Below are positions 24,852 through 33,769 of a stretch of DNA of 39,617 nucleotides, piece after piece. Location of the stretch: the NCBI RefSeq assembly GCF_019683635.1, contig NZ_JADGIA010000019.1, forward strand, positions 1 through 39,617. The letters run 5' to 3'. The stretch is from Thermogemmatispora sp. Its GTDB lineage: Bacteria; Chloroflexota; Ktedonobacteria; Ktedonobacterales; Ktedonobacteraceae. The position numbers and the translations under genes are program-made. The notes under the pieces were generated by a model, which was given only the letters and a program-made list of their open reading frames with translations, had not been told where the DNA came from and did no database searches. The first letter of the stretch is position 1; every line of letters starts with the position of its first letter.

Positions 24852-25094
24852 ATGTCCGGCGAGCGTGGATGTTTATTCAATTCACTGCTCTTTCTCATAA
24901 TCGTCTTTGTGCCAGTTGTTGGCCACATTATCGAGACATTCATGATTTTAGAGGATGATCATTCAACCGCTGGCAAGCTCCTCTGGCTGGCGGTTATCTG
25001 GTTCATCCCGTTCCTTGGGCCGTTTCTCTACCTGCTCTTTGGTCAGCGGCGTCATCATGTTGCCTTTGGCCAGCCGAGCTATGGGACGCGCTAA
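24852..25094 (+). CDS. Small membrane protein, PLDc_N type
   Basis: This is an 80-aa protein with two hydrophobic helices (about 9-28 and 42-62). The second ends in WFIPFLGPFLYLLFGQRR, the typical signature of the phospholipase D-nuclease N-terminal (PLDc_N) domain found alone in many small bacterial membrane proteins. AAGGAGG lies a few nt before the ATG. Its stop codon overlaps the stop of the convergent acetyltransferase gene. Function unknown; stand-alone PLDc_N proteins lack the phospholipase domain. Confidence 0.82.
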   Translation: MSGERGCLFNSLLFLIIVFVPVVGHIIETFMILEDDHSTAGKLLWLAVIWFIPFLGPFLYLLFGQRRHHVAFGQPSYGTR

Positions 25095-25741
25095 GACTGA
25101 GAAGGGAATGGGGGCGTGACAGATGGGGCCTCGCGCAGCATGGCCCACAGGCGCAGGCCCTGGCCGTGGGGAATCGGCGACTCGCTGACCACGCGGAAGC
25201 CATGCCTCTCGTAAAAGCCGACGTTGCGCGGATTCTGGGTTTCCAGGTAGCAAGGGAGGTGGCGGGCGTCGGCCTGCTGGAAGACAACCTTCAGCAAGGC
25301 GCTGCCGATGCCCTGGCCCTGGTAAGGGGGATCAACACCCAAGGCCCAAAGATACCAGTGTGGCCCATGTGTGTGCAGCGCATGCTGACGGGCGGCGTAG
25401 CGCTCGGCCAGGCCGATCCGCCAAAGGCTTCCCAGGCCGACGCGCAAGGGAGGAAAGCGCAGGCCGATGCTCAAGAGGCGCTCCAGTGTCGGGGTTGTCT
25501 CCCCGGGTGGTAGCCAGCAGGCGATCCCTTCCAGGCCCGGGGAGGCATAGACCTGACCGTAGCGCAGGCAATAGTGGACCGTCATGGCAAAAAGGCCGGG
25601 CAGCACAACGGCACGGCGCTTCTCCTCGGGGAGCACAAAAACCATCAGCGGATCACGTTGGAAAGCTCGTGCCAGAACCTGGCAAGCCTCGGCTGCCTGC
25701 TCCGCAGATAACAAGATTGGTTCAGATCTCGATTGATTCAT
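25091..25741 (-). CDS. GNAT family N-acetyltransferase
   Basis: This is a 216-aa acetyl-CoA-dependent acetyltransferase. Motif A is clear: LWALGVDPPYQGQGIGSALL (acetyl-CoA pyrophosphate loop), followed by CYLETQNPRNVGFYERHGFR, the usual motif B region. AAGGAAGG precedes the ATG at 25741. It converges on the PLDc_N gene, with the two stop codons overlapping (25091-25094). Substrate unknown. Confidence 0.92.
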   Translation of the reverse strand: MNQSRSEPILLSAEQAAEACQVLARAFQRDPLMVFVLPEEKRRAVVLPGLFAMTVHYCLRYGQVYASPGLEGIACWLPPGETTPTLERLLSIGLRFPPLRVGLGSLWRIGLAERYAARQHALHTHGPHWYLWALGVDPPYQGQGIGSALLKVVFQQADARHLPCYLETQNPRNVGFYERHGFRVVSESPIPHGQGLRLWAMLREAPSVTPPFPSQS

Positions 25742-25868
25742 AGCCTTCCTTTCGTCCTTCTCTTCGTGTCCATGCTAACCTGGCCTGCTCGTCTCCGCTC
25801 AGGTGGCAAGCAGCCTGGCGCGATCGGGAGGCAACCAGGCCGCAGAATAACCATTGCCATGCTGACCC

Positions 25869-25897
25869 TTGACAGCTCCAGCCATCTCCGCTATACT
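25869..25897 (+). promoter_or_regulatory. Promoter of the metX leader
   Basis: A consensus TTGACA (25869-25874), an exact 17-nt spacer and TATACT (25892-25897). Transcription would start near 25904, about 45 nt before the SAM riboswitch and 720 nt before metX. A second TATAAT at 25908-25913 lacks a -35. Confidence 0.7.
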
Positions 25898-25945
25898 AAC
25901 TAACAACTATAATGTACCCGAACAATTGAACCGACGCGGTTAGCG

Positions 25946-26055
25946 CTCTCATCAAGACGGGTGGAGGGAGACGGCCCTGTGAAGCCCGGCAACCCGCCAG
26001 CAGAGCTGCTGGCAAGGTGCCAATTCCGGCGGAACACTGTTCCGCAAGATGAGGG
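25946..26055 (+). ncRNA. SAM-I (S-box) riboswitch aptamer
   Basis: This RNA aptamer binds S-adenosylmethionine. P1 arms CTCATC (25948-25953) and GATGAG (26048-26053) close it. Inside are the conserved S-box elements ATCAAGA, GGAGGGA, GGCCCTGTGAAGCCCGGCAA (kink-turn and SAM core), GCAAGGTGCCAATTCC and the P4 stem before the closing CAAGATGAG. Bases 26051-26056 (GAGGGG) can pair with the left arm of the downstream terminator (26079-26084, CCCCTT). This antiterminator would exclude both P1 and the terminator, so bound SAM should cause termination. It is followed by a T-box leader in the same transcript. Confidence 0.92.
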
Positions 26056-26078
26056 GAACCTGGCAATGATGCTAAAGA

Positions 26079-26104
26079 CCCCTTTTCACAAAAAGGGGTT
26101 TTTT
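26079..26104 (+). terminator. SAM riboswitch expression-platform terminator
   Basis: A perfect 8-bp stem CCCCTTTT / AAAAGGGG with loop CACA, followed by six T (26099-26104). It stops transcription before the T-box when SAM is bound. Confidence 0.88.
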
Positions 26105-26154
26105 CTTGCCCCGCGTACCGGGCGGGTACGAGTGTGCTCACCAGTCGTCTAGCG

Positions 26155-26597
26155 GTCAAGCGAATCGAGAATAACGTTGACGAGGACGAGTAGACGTCGT
26201 GTGCGGCTACAGAGAGTCGGCGGTGCTGAGATGCCGGCGCTGCGGCGGCGTTGAAAATGCCCTCCGAGTTGCAGGTTGAAGGTCCGCGTTGGGCGGGCGA
26301 GTAGACTGTGCCGGGTGGCTCCGTTAAAAGCTGCAGTGTTGCGAGCGAGCTGCATCCTGGGCAAGACCCTGCCTCGGCTGGTTCGGTCAGCCAGGCAGCT
26401 GAGATCTGAGCCGGGCCAAGAGCAGCCAGGAAAAGGAAGTCGCCCGAGTTGTGCCACGCTCTGGTGCAAGGTCGTGGTTGAGCCTGGGGACCTGCGGCTT
26501 GGCAACACTCCAAGGTCAGCGTCGTGAGGCGCTGGCAAAACAGGGTGGTACCGCGAAGAGACTGTCCCTCGCCCCTGGGTAGGGTGAGGGTTTTTTT
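26155..26597 (+). ncRNA. T-box leader, probably methionine-specific
   Basis: This is a tRNA-sensing leader. Stem I shows the loop-E AGTA side (about 26190-26193), a pairing GACGTCGT with GCGGCGTT, the AGAGAG element and the GGTGCTGAGAT apical loop. The specifier region reads GAAAATGCCCTCCGAG, giving ATG (26257-26259), that is Met. The T-box bulge AGGGTGGTACCGCG (26542-26555) is exact; its UGGU pairs with a tRNA ending ACCA. A terminator follows. Uncharged tRNA should stabilise the antiterminator and permit metX transcription. The 5' boundary is approximate. Class is secure; the Met specifier is a reading by eye. Confidence 0.88.
26566..26597 (+). terminator. T-box terminator
   Basis: CCCTCGCCCCT and AGGGTGAGGG form the stem, followed by seven T (26591-26597). 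It competes with the T-box antiterminator just upstream. Confidence 0.85.
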
Positions 26598-26626
26598 GTT
26601 CCCTTTTTGTTGCAAGGAGTGTGCAC

Positions 26627-27775
26627 ATGGTGGCTCGCGTCGAGCACAGCGTGGTGACAGGTACACAGCCTGCTCCTGTGAATCACTTGCAAAGCTATAC
26701 CTTTGACTCGTTGCCGCTTCAGTACGGCGGCCATTTCGGCCCCGTAACGCTGGCGTACGAAACCTGGGGGCGCCTCAACGCGGCAGGCGACAATGCCATC
26801 CTGATTGCCCATGCCCTGACGGGCAGCTCGCATGCCCATGATCCTGAGCACCCGGACGACCCGAAGGCCGCCTGGTGGAACCCGCTGATCGGCCCGGGCC
26901 GGCCCTTCGATACGTCGCGCTACTTTGTCGTCTGCTCAAACGTGCTCGGCGGCTGCTATGGCAGTACCGGCCCTTCGTCGATCGATCCGAGCACAGGGCG
27001 ACCCTACGGCATGCGTTTCCCGCTGGTCACGATCCGCGATATGGTCCATGCCCAGCGCCGCTTGATAGAGCACCTGGGCATTCGGCGCTTGATTGTGGCC
27101 GGTGGCTCGATTGGAGGACAGCAGGCGCTGGAGTGGGCAGTTTGCTACCCGGAACTGGTGGAGAAGGTCATCGTGGTGGCAGCGACGGCAGCGTTGACAG
27201 CCCAGGCTATTGCCTTCAGTGAGGTAGGACGCCAGGCCATTATGCTCGACCCGCGCTGGCAGGGTGGCGATTATCCACCCGGTCAAGGACCCGATGCCGG
27301 CCTGGCCATCGCGCGCATGCTTGGCATGATCACTTACCAGAGTGAAGAGGCAATGGAGCTGCGCTTCTCCCGTCGCCCGGCTCGCGCTGCTGAAGTGCCT
27401 TCACCGACCCGCACTCCAAGTCTGGGAAAGCGCTTCGATGTGGAGAATTATCTGTATTATCAGGGTAATTCCCTGGTGCGGCGCTTCGATGCCAATACGT
27501 ATCTATATCTGAGCCGCGCAATGGATCTCTACGATGTCAGTGAGGGCTATTCTTCTCTCGATACGGCTCTTGCGCGTATTCGCAGCCGCGCGCTCTTTAT
27601 TGGCATCCGCTCCGACTTTCTCTTTCCGGCGGCGCGAGTCCGCTGGCTGGCCGAGCGTGTTCGAGCGCTTGGGGGAGAGGCCACGTATGTTGAGCTGGAT
27701 TCTCCTCATGGCCATGATGCTTTCTTGAAAGAGTGGGAGCAGATGAATGCTGCTCTGCGCTGGTTGGAAACCTGA
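26627..27775 (+). CDS. metX: Homoserine O-acetyltransferase
   Basis: This is an alpha/beta hydrolase, 382 aa, that transfers an acyl group to homoserine, the committed step to methionine. Landmarks are AHALTGSSHAHD, CSNVLGGCYGSTGP, the nucleophile elbow AGGSIGGQQ (Ser161), Asp330 in IRSDFLFP and His363 in SPHGHDAF. AAGGAG at 26614-26619 supports the ATG at 26627 rather than the in-frame GTG at 26621. First gene of the unit metX-metY-lysC-asd, behind tandem SAM and T-box leaders. Acetyl versus succinyl specificity cannot be proved from sequence by eye; the partner MetY supports acetyl. Confidence 0.95.
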   Translation: MVARVEHSVVTGTQPAPVNHLQSYTFDSLPLQYGGHFGPVTLAYETWGRLNAAGDNAILIAHALTGSSHAHDPEHPDDPKAAWWNPLIGPGRPFDTSRYFVVCSNVLGGCYGSTGPSSIDPSTGRPYGMRFPLVTIRDMVHAQRRLIEHLGIRRLIVAGGSIGGQQALEWAVCYPELVEKVIVVAATAALTAQAIAFSEVGRQAIMLDPRWQGGDYPPGQGPDAGLAIARMLGMITYQSEEAMELRFSRRPARAAEVPSPTRTPSLGKRFDVENYLYYQGNSLVRRFDANTYLYLSRAMDLYDVSEGYSSLDTALARIRSRALFIGIRSDFLFPAARVRWLAERVRALGGEATYVELDSPHGHDAFLKEWEQMNAALRWLET

Positions 27776-29218
<1,443 letters not shown>

Positions 29219-29224
29219 GACGAA

Positions 29225-29249
29225 GCGAGGCAAGCAAGAGGTGCCTCGC
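29225..29249 (+). repeat. Hairpin between metY and the aspartokinase gene
   Basis: Perfect 8-bp arms GCGAGGCA (29225-29232) and TGCCTCGC (29242-29249) with a 9-nt loop, six nt after the metY stop and just before the next ribosome binding site. There is no T tract. It could set mRNA stability or processing; stems of this size also arise by chance. Confidence 0.4.
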
Positions 29250-29273
29250 CTGGGAGATAAAGGGTGATTGTCA

Positions 29274-30749
29274 ATGGATGTTGAGTGTTCGCTCTGTGTG
29301 CTAAAGTTCGGTGGTACCTCTGTTGGCAGTGGCGATCGTATTCGCCGCGTTGCTCAGATTGTGGCTCAGGCGGCCAGTAAAGCTCTCAACGAGGCTGCGC
29401 CTTTTCCCGTCGTTGTGGTCTCAGCGATGTCGGGCATTACGGATCAGCTGCTGCGCATCGCCCATCATGCCCGGCGTGGTGAGAGCCGCGAATGGCGTCG
29501 CGAGTTGGCGGCTCTACGTGAGCGACATCTGCAGGCCGCTGAGAAGGCTGTCCTTGATGGAAAGCGTCTGGCAGAGCTGAACGCTGCTCTAGAGCAGGCG
29601 CTGGCCGGGCTGGAGCGTGAGGCCGCTGGCTGCGAGGACTATGTTGACGCAGTGGCTGCCTGGGGAGAGCGCCTGTCAGTGCTCTTGCTGGCTGCCGCCA
29701 TCAATGATCTCAGCCTGCCGGGAGTAACAGCAGCCCCGGTGCGTGAAGAGGTCATTGTAACGGGAGAGCCGCAGGGCAGCGCGCCGAGCGAGCCGGGCGC
29801 TGTCATTGGCGCAGAGCCTCTGGAAGAGGAAACGCGTGAGCGTGCGCAGCTGTTGCTCCAGCCACTGCTCCAGAAACGGATGGTACCGGTGGCGCCGGGC
29901 TTCATCGGGCGCACGCGTGCTGGTCTGGTCACAACCCTGGGGCGCAACGGCTCCGACTATTCTGCGACCGTCATTGGGGCCGCCATTGACTGCGGCGAGG
30001 TGGCTATCTATACCGATGTGGACGGGGTTATGTCTGCCGATCCGCGCATCGTTGCCAATGCGCGTCTGCTGCCGGCCTTGACCTATGCGGAGGCGGCGCG
30101 CCTCTCCTGGTTTGGCGCGAAAGTCTTGCATCCGCGCACCCTGATCCCGGTAGCCCAGCGCAATATCCCCGTGCGCGTGCGTAACACCTTCCGTCCTCAG
30201 ATGCAGGGCACGCTCATTGGACCAGAAGGCAAGTATCACAGCGGCGCTACGGCCATTACTGTACGGCGGCGTCTGGCTCTGGTGACTGTTGAGAGTACCA
30301 ACATGTTTGGTGCGCCCGAGAACGCTGGTCAGGTCTTTGCCCTGGCGGCTCATGTCGGGGCGGCCCCCGTGGCCATCTGCTCCTCCTCTGGTCATCATCT
30401 CTCGTTCATGGTCGAAGAGCAGGCCGCGGCCTCGGTCGTCTCCTTGCTTCAGCACGACCTGGGTCACTGGCGAGTGAGCTGTCGCCCGGGCCTGGCGACC
30501 TGTGCCTGCCTCGGCTCTGGTTTCACGAGCGATCCAATGAGTCCAGCCCGGGCCATCAGCGCGCTAGCGCGCGAGCGTATTCCTATTATCTCCCAGGGTG
30601 CTTCCGAGCAGGGCATTATTCTCATCATTGAGGATGGCGACAGCGAGCGTGCTCTGCGCTGCCTCCATCGCGATTTGATCGCGCCGGTGATTCCTCTGGT
30701 GCGCCATCCGGCTCATGGAAAGCGTCTGGAGGCGCTGAAAGCCCGCTAG
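29274..30749 (+). CDS. Aspartate kinase
   Basis: This enzyme phosphorylates aspartate, the first step to Met, Thr and Lys; 491 aa. The catalytic domain has VLKFGGTSVGSGDRIRRVA and PGFIGRTRAGLVTTLGRNGS followed by TDVDGVMSADPR. The C-terminal part after VRRRLALVTVES contains two ACT-like segments, where feedback inhibitors bind in this family. A Glu/Pro-rich insert (about 155-190) separates parts of the catalytic domain. TTG at 29268 is in frame, but AAGGG fits the ATG at 29274. It lies in the methionine operon and so may be the Met-regulated isozyme. No homoserine dehydrogenase domain is fused. Confidence 0.94.
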   Translation: MDVECSLCVLKFGGTSVGSGDRIRRVAQIVAQAASKALNEAAPFPVVVVSAMSGITDQLLRIAHHARRGESREWRRELAALRERHLQAAEKAVLDGKRLAELNAALEQALAGLEREAAGCEDYVDAVAAWGERLSVLLLAAAINDLSLPGVTAAPVREEVIVTGEPQGSAPSEPGAVIGAEPLEEETRERAQLLLQPLLQKRMVPVAPGFIGRTRAGLVTTLGRNGSDYSATVIGAAIDCGEVAIYTDVDGVMSADPRIVANARLLPALTYAEAARLSWFGAKVLHPRTLIPVAQRNIPVRVRNTFRPQMQGTLIGPEGKYHSGATAITVRRRLALVTVESTNMFGAPENAGQVFALAAHVGAAPVAICSSSGHHLSFMVEEQAAASVVSLLQHDLGHWRVSCRPGLATCACLGSGFTSDPMSPARAISALARERIPIISQGASEQGIILIIEDGDSERALRCLHRDLIAPVIPLVRHPAHGKRLEALKAR

Positions 30750-30801
30750 GATAGAGAGGACGCGCGAGTAGAAGGCATGGGCAAAGGAGGATGCCTTGAC
30801 G

Positions 30802-31869
30802 ATGCAACAGATACAACAACGTCTTCCGGTGGCGGTGCTCGGGGCGACTGGCATGGTAGGGCAGCGCTTTATCGAGCTATTACAAGGCCATCCCTGGTTT
30901 GAGCTGGTAGCCCTGGCGGCCTCTGACGTGCACGGGGGCCGCCCCTATGGCGAGGTAGCGCGCTGGCGTCTTGGGGGCAGCATGCCGGAGCAGGTAGCCC
31001 GACTGCCGGTTTTGCCTTGTCGTCCGGAGGCTCTGCCCGAGGTCAAGATTGCCTTCTCGGCCCTGCCGGCTGAGATTGCTGGCGAGGTCGAGGCCGCTTT
31101 TGCACAGGCTGGCGTGGCCGTCTTCAGCAATGCCAAGACCTATCGGATGGAACCCGATGTGCCGCTGTTGGTTCCCGAGGTCAATGCTGAGCATGCCCTG
31201 GCTATCCAAGAGCAGCGCAAACGCCGGGGCTGGAGCGGCTGCATTGTGACCAACCCCAATTGTTCGGCCACCCCGTTGGTGATGGCGCTCAAGCCCTTGC
31301 AGCAAACCTTTGGCATACGGAAAGTTCTGGTCACGACGCTGCAGGCGATTTCGGGAGCTGGCTATCCGGGTCTACCTTCCTACGATATTCTCGACAATGC
31401 CATCCCCTTCATCTCTGGTGAGGAGCCGAAGGTTGAGAGCGAGACGCTCAAGATGCTGGGCGAGTGGCGTGAAGCGGGTGGTTTCAGCATGGCGCCATTG
31501 ATTGTGAGCGCGCATTGCAATCGTATTGCCACGCGCGAAGGCCATCTGGAATGCGTGAGTGTCGAGCTGGAGCATCAGGCCTCGCCTGAAGAGGTGATCG
31601 CGGCCTGGGAACATTTCCTGCCTGAACCTCAACGTCTGCAGCTTCCAAGCGCCCCTGTGCCGCCGCTGATCTATCGTCGCGAGGAAGATCGTCCACAGAC
31701 ACTGCATGATCGCGATGCAGGTCGAGGAATGGCGGTCACTCTGGGGCGCCTGCGTCCCTGTCCCATCTTGGGCTATAAATTTGTCGCGCTGGGCCATAAT
31801 ACCATCCGCGGTGCGGCGGGCGGCTCCCTTTTAAATGCGGAGCTGTGTGTCAGCAAGGGCCTGCTTTGA
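30802..31869 (+). CDS. asd: Aspartate-semialdehyde dehydrogenase, archaeal/fungal type
   Basis: This enzyme reduces aspartyl phosphate to aspartate semialdehyde with NADPH; 355 aa. The nucleotide loop VAVLGATGMVGQRF is at the N-terminus, the catalytic Cys in VTNPNCSATP (Cys154), and the LQAISGAGYPGLPSYDILDN block and IVSAHCNRIATREGH place it in the branch common to archaea and fungi, not the E. coli type. AAAGGAGG (30783-30790) could serve TTG at 30796 (5 nt) or ATG at 30802 (11 nt); the ATG is preferred, weakly. Last gene of the metX-metY-lysC-asd unit. Confidence 0.94.
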   Translation: MQQIQQRLPVAVLGATGMVGQRFIELLQGHPWFELVALAASDVHGGRPYGEVARWRLGGSMPEQVARLPVLPCRPEALPEVKIAFSALPAEIAGEVEAAFAQAGVAVFSNAKTYRMEPDVPLLVPEVNAEHALAIQEQRKRRGWSGCIVTNPNCSATPLVMALKPLQQTFGIRKVLVTTLQAISGAGYPGLPSYDILDNAIPFISGEEPKVESETLKMLGEWREAGGFSMAPLIVSAHCNRIATREGHLECVSVELEHQASPEEVIAAWEHFLPEPQRLQLPSAPVPPLIYRREEDRPQTLHDRDAGRGMAVTLGRLRPCPILGYKFVALGHNTIRGAAGGSLLNAELCVSKGLL

Positions 31870-31916
31870 GAGCGTCTGGCTTCGGCTGAGCAGAGAGCGG
31901 GACGGACTAAAGAGCG

Positions 31917-31958
31917 AGCCGGCGAGCCAGGAACTGAGGATTTCCGGGTTCGCCGGCT
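31917..31958. terminator. Hairpin between convergent asd and sedolisin genes
   Basis: Arms AGCCGGCGAGCC (31917-31928) and GGTTCGCCGGCT (31947-31958) pair at 12 positions with one G-T, extended inward by GGAA/TTCC after a 1x1 mismatch. Short T runs follow on each strand (TTT at 31958-31960; CTCTTTAG on the minus side). Probably a bidirectional terminator. Confidence 0.6.
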
Positions 31959-32003
31959 TTGCACTTCAGCCTGCCTCTCCCTCTGGCCGGCGGCAGGCCG
32001 GGA

Positions 32004-33365
32004 TTATTGACCTGTCGCTGCCAGTGTGGCCTGGGTGCGAATCAGATCGGGAATCAGGTATTGGGCATTGGGGCTGCCTAGCCCGGTCACGGCATCCCAA
32101 CCTGTTCCAGCAAGGTAGCCAGGAACATTCACCCCCTGGTGAACGCTGTTATCCCCCACGGTAATATCGTGGAAATCGCGCTGATAGTTCGCGGAGGTTG
32201 CCAGCGTATACAGGGCTGGATTCAGAAAACCGAGTGGGTGACCGGCCATCTGATTGGCAATCGCCGCCAGCGCGGCCCACATGGGAGCGGAGGCGCTGGT
32301 CCCGCCGACCGTCTCCCAGACGCCGTTGAAGTAAAAAGCCAGATTAGTGCCCGGATCGGCAGCAGCGGCCACGTCGGGAACCCCACGCCGGCCCTGGAAC
32401 GCTGCCTGCGCAGACGAGGGCAGCAACTTCTGATAGGATGGCTCCGAGAAAAGGGCGCTGAAGCCGCCGCCGCTCTGGCTCCAGCCAATTTCGTGAATCT
32501 GGGTCCCCTGGCGCAGCAGCGTTGTCCCTCCAACACTGGTTACCCAGGGCACATCGGCGGCGAAACTGGTCGTGGCCTTGGGCGAGAGCCGCGACATATT
32601 TAAATCGGCGTAGTCAGTGGCGCCTTGGTCTCCCGACGAGCTAAAGAAAGTCATATGCTCCTCTAACGTTGCCTTCTGGAGCAGGGTGTTCCACTTTTGC
32701 ACCTCCTGCCGACCTGCGGCATCCTCCAGGGTTACCTCGGAAGCGCCCCAGCTTTGGGAGACAATCGTGCCCAGGTGGTGATCGATAGCATACTGGATCA
32801 GCTGGCGGAACTCGGGCAGTCCAACTGTGCCTTCCGTTTCGGCAACCGGGCTGACCAATACCACAATATTAGCCTCGGGGGCCAGAGCATGGATGATCTC
32901 TACATCGAGTTCGGTTTCTCCGGCCCAGCCGCTCTTATCGTGGTGGGGATCGTACTCTGCCTTCTGGATCGGCTGGATCACTTGAACCTTGGTGAGCGGC
33001 AGCTGAAAGCGACGGCTGAAGACATCGAGATCCTGTTGCAGGGTGGGACTACCGAACGAGACGATGTCAATAATGGTCTGGCCTTTACCGGTGTAGCCGC
33101 GCTGGATTAACGGCTCGAAGCCGTAGTATTGGCGAAGCTGGAGGGGAGTATAGCAGGTTACTTCGGAGCTGAAGAGGATAGGAGGGCAGCGCTCGGCTGC
33201 TGCGCTGGGGGTGGGAGCGCGCGGCGTAGCGGTCGCTGTAGAGGTTCTCTGTGAGCCTCCACTGATCCCAGGCAGACCCGTGCAGCCGCTGAAGGCAAGC
33301 CCGAGGGTGAAGGATATCAGTATCAACAGCTTGAGGAAAGGCTTTTGTTGGCCGTGGCCTTGCAT
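32004..33365 (-). CDS. Sedolisin (peptidase S53) lipoprotein without propeptide
   Basis: This is a serine-carboxyl protease of 453 aa. The catalytic triad is in place: GETELDVE (Glu150, Asp154) and GGTSASAPMW (Ser357), with oxyanion Asp246 in SSGDQGA. The C-terminal FHDITVGDN plus AGTGWDAVTGLG fits the calcium site of the family. An N-terminal hydrophobic segment ends in a lipobox-like FSGC (Cys28), so it is likely surface-anchored. After a Thr/Ser/Pro linker the catalytic domain begins at TCYTPLQLRQYYGF; the roughly 180-residue activation prodomain normal for sedolisins is missing. AAGGAGA supports the ATG at 33365, not the longer frame to 33440. Confidence 0.9.
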   Translation of the reverse strand: MQGHGQQKPFLKLLILISFTLGLAFSGCTGLPGISGGSQRTSTATATPRAPTPSAAAERCPPILFSSEVTCYTPLQLRQYYGFEPLIQRGYTGKGQTIIDIVSFGSPTLQQDLDVFSRRFQLPLTKVQVIQPIQKAEYDPHHDKSGWAGETELDVEIIHALAPEANIVVLVSPVAETEGTVGLPEFRQLIQYAIDHHLGTIVSQSWGASEVTLEDAAGRQEVQKWNTLLQKATLEEHMTFFSSSGDQGATDYADLNMSRLSPKATTSFAADVPWVTSVGGTTLLRQGTQIHEIGWSQSGGGFSALFSEPSYQKLLPSSAQAAFQGRRGVPDVAAAADPGTNLAFYFNGVWETVGGTSASAPMWAALAAIANQMAGHPLGFLNPALYTLATSANYQRDFHDITVGDNSVHQGVNVPGYLAGTGWDAVTGLGSPNAQYLIPDLIRTQATLAATGQ

Positions 33366-33469
33366 CCCGCTCTCCTTCTGAAAAATATCCCTGTCTGCCG
33401 TGCTATGCCATGAGTGGGCGCCAACAGCGCAGCATCCCATAGCGGTTCACTGCAGCCCGATGCGAAAGC

Positions 33470-33498
33470 AGTATATCCTGATGAGCCAAAAAGGTCAA
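33470..33498 (-). promoter_or_regulatory. Promoter of the sedolisin gene
   Basis: On the minus strand, TTGACC (33493-33498), an exact 17-nt spacer and TATACT (33470-33475). The transcript would start near 33463, about 100 nt before the ATG. Confidence 0.65.
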
Positions 33499-33660
33499 TT
33501 CTTCTTCATAGTAGTTCCTCGTCCCTCAAAGGATGCCATCCGCCTGACGGCAAGAAGCGGCTATCGGACAGCCTGGTAGCGGTGGGAAGCTGACGAGAAG
33601 CAGGCGGTTAAGAAGACACCTACCGTGCGGTACTATGGTCCTAACAGTAGCAAGGCGCGC

Positions 33661-33690
33661 TTGACCGCTATCCTCTTTTCAGAGTACATT
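33661..33690 (+). promoter_or_regulatory. Candidate promoter of the first CHAP gene
   Basis: TTGACC (33661-33666), an 18-nt spacer and TACATT (33685-33690), about 80 nt before the ATG. Confidence 0.45.
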
Positions 33691-33769
33691 CAGGCATGAT
33701 GACATAGAAAGATATCAATAAGAAGGCGCGCAACAACGCGGCTCATATTTTCAACGATAGGAAAGCAGC

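Larger units (their letters stand above)
33366..33769. other. Divergent promoter region
   Basis: There is no gene here. It contains back-to-back promoters for the sedolisin gene (minus) and the first CHAP gene (plus), and otherwise nothing I can identify. Confidence 0.5.

Noticed and set aside
25896-26666. 256-aa open frame on the minus strand across the metX leader
   Set aside because: It runs antisense through both riboswitches; their conserved RNA sequence explains the region better.
29676-30467. 263-aa open frame antisense to the aspartokinase gene
   Set aside because: It is a shadow ORF in GC-rich coding DNA; the composition is unlike a real protein.
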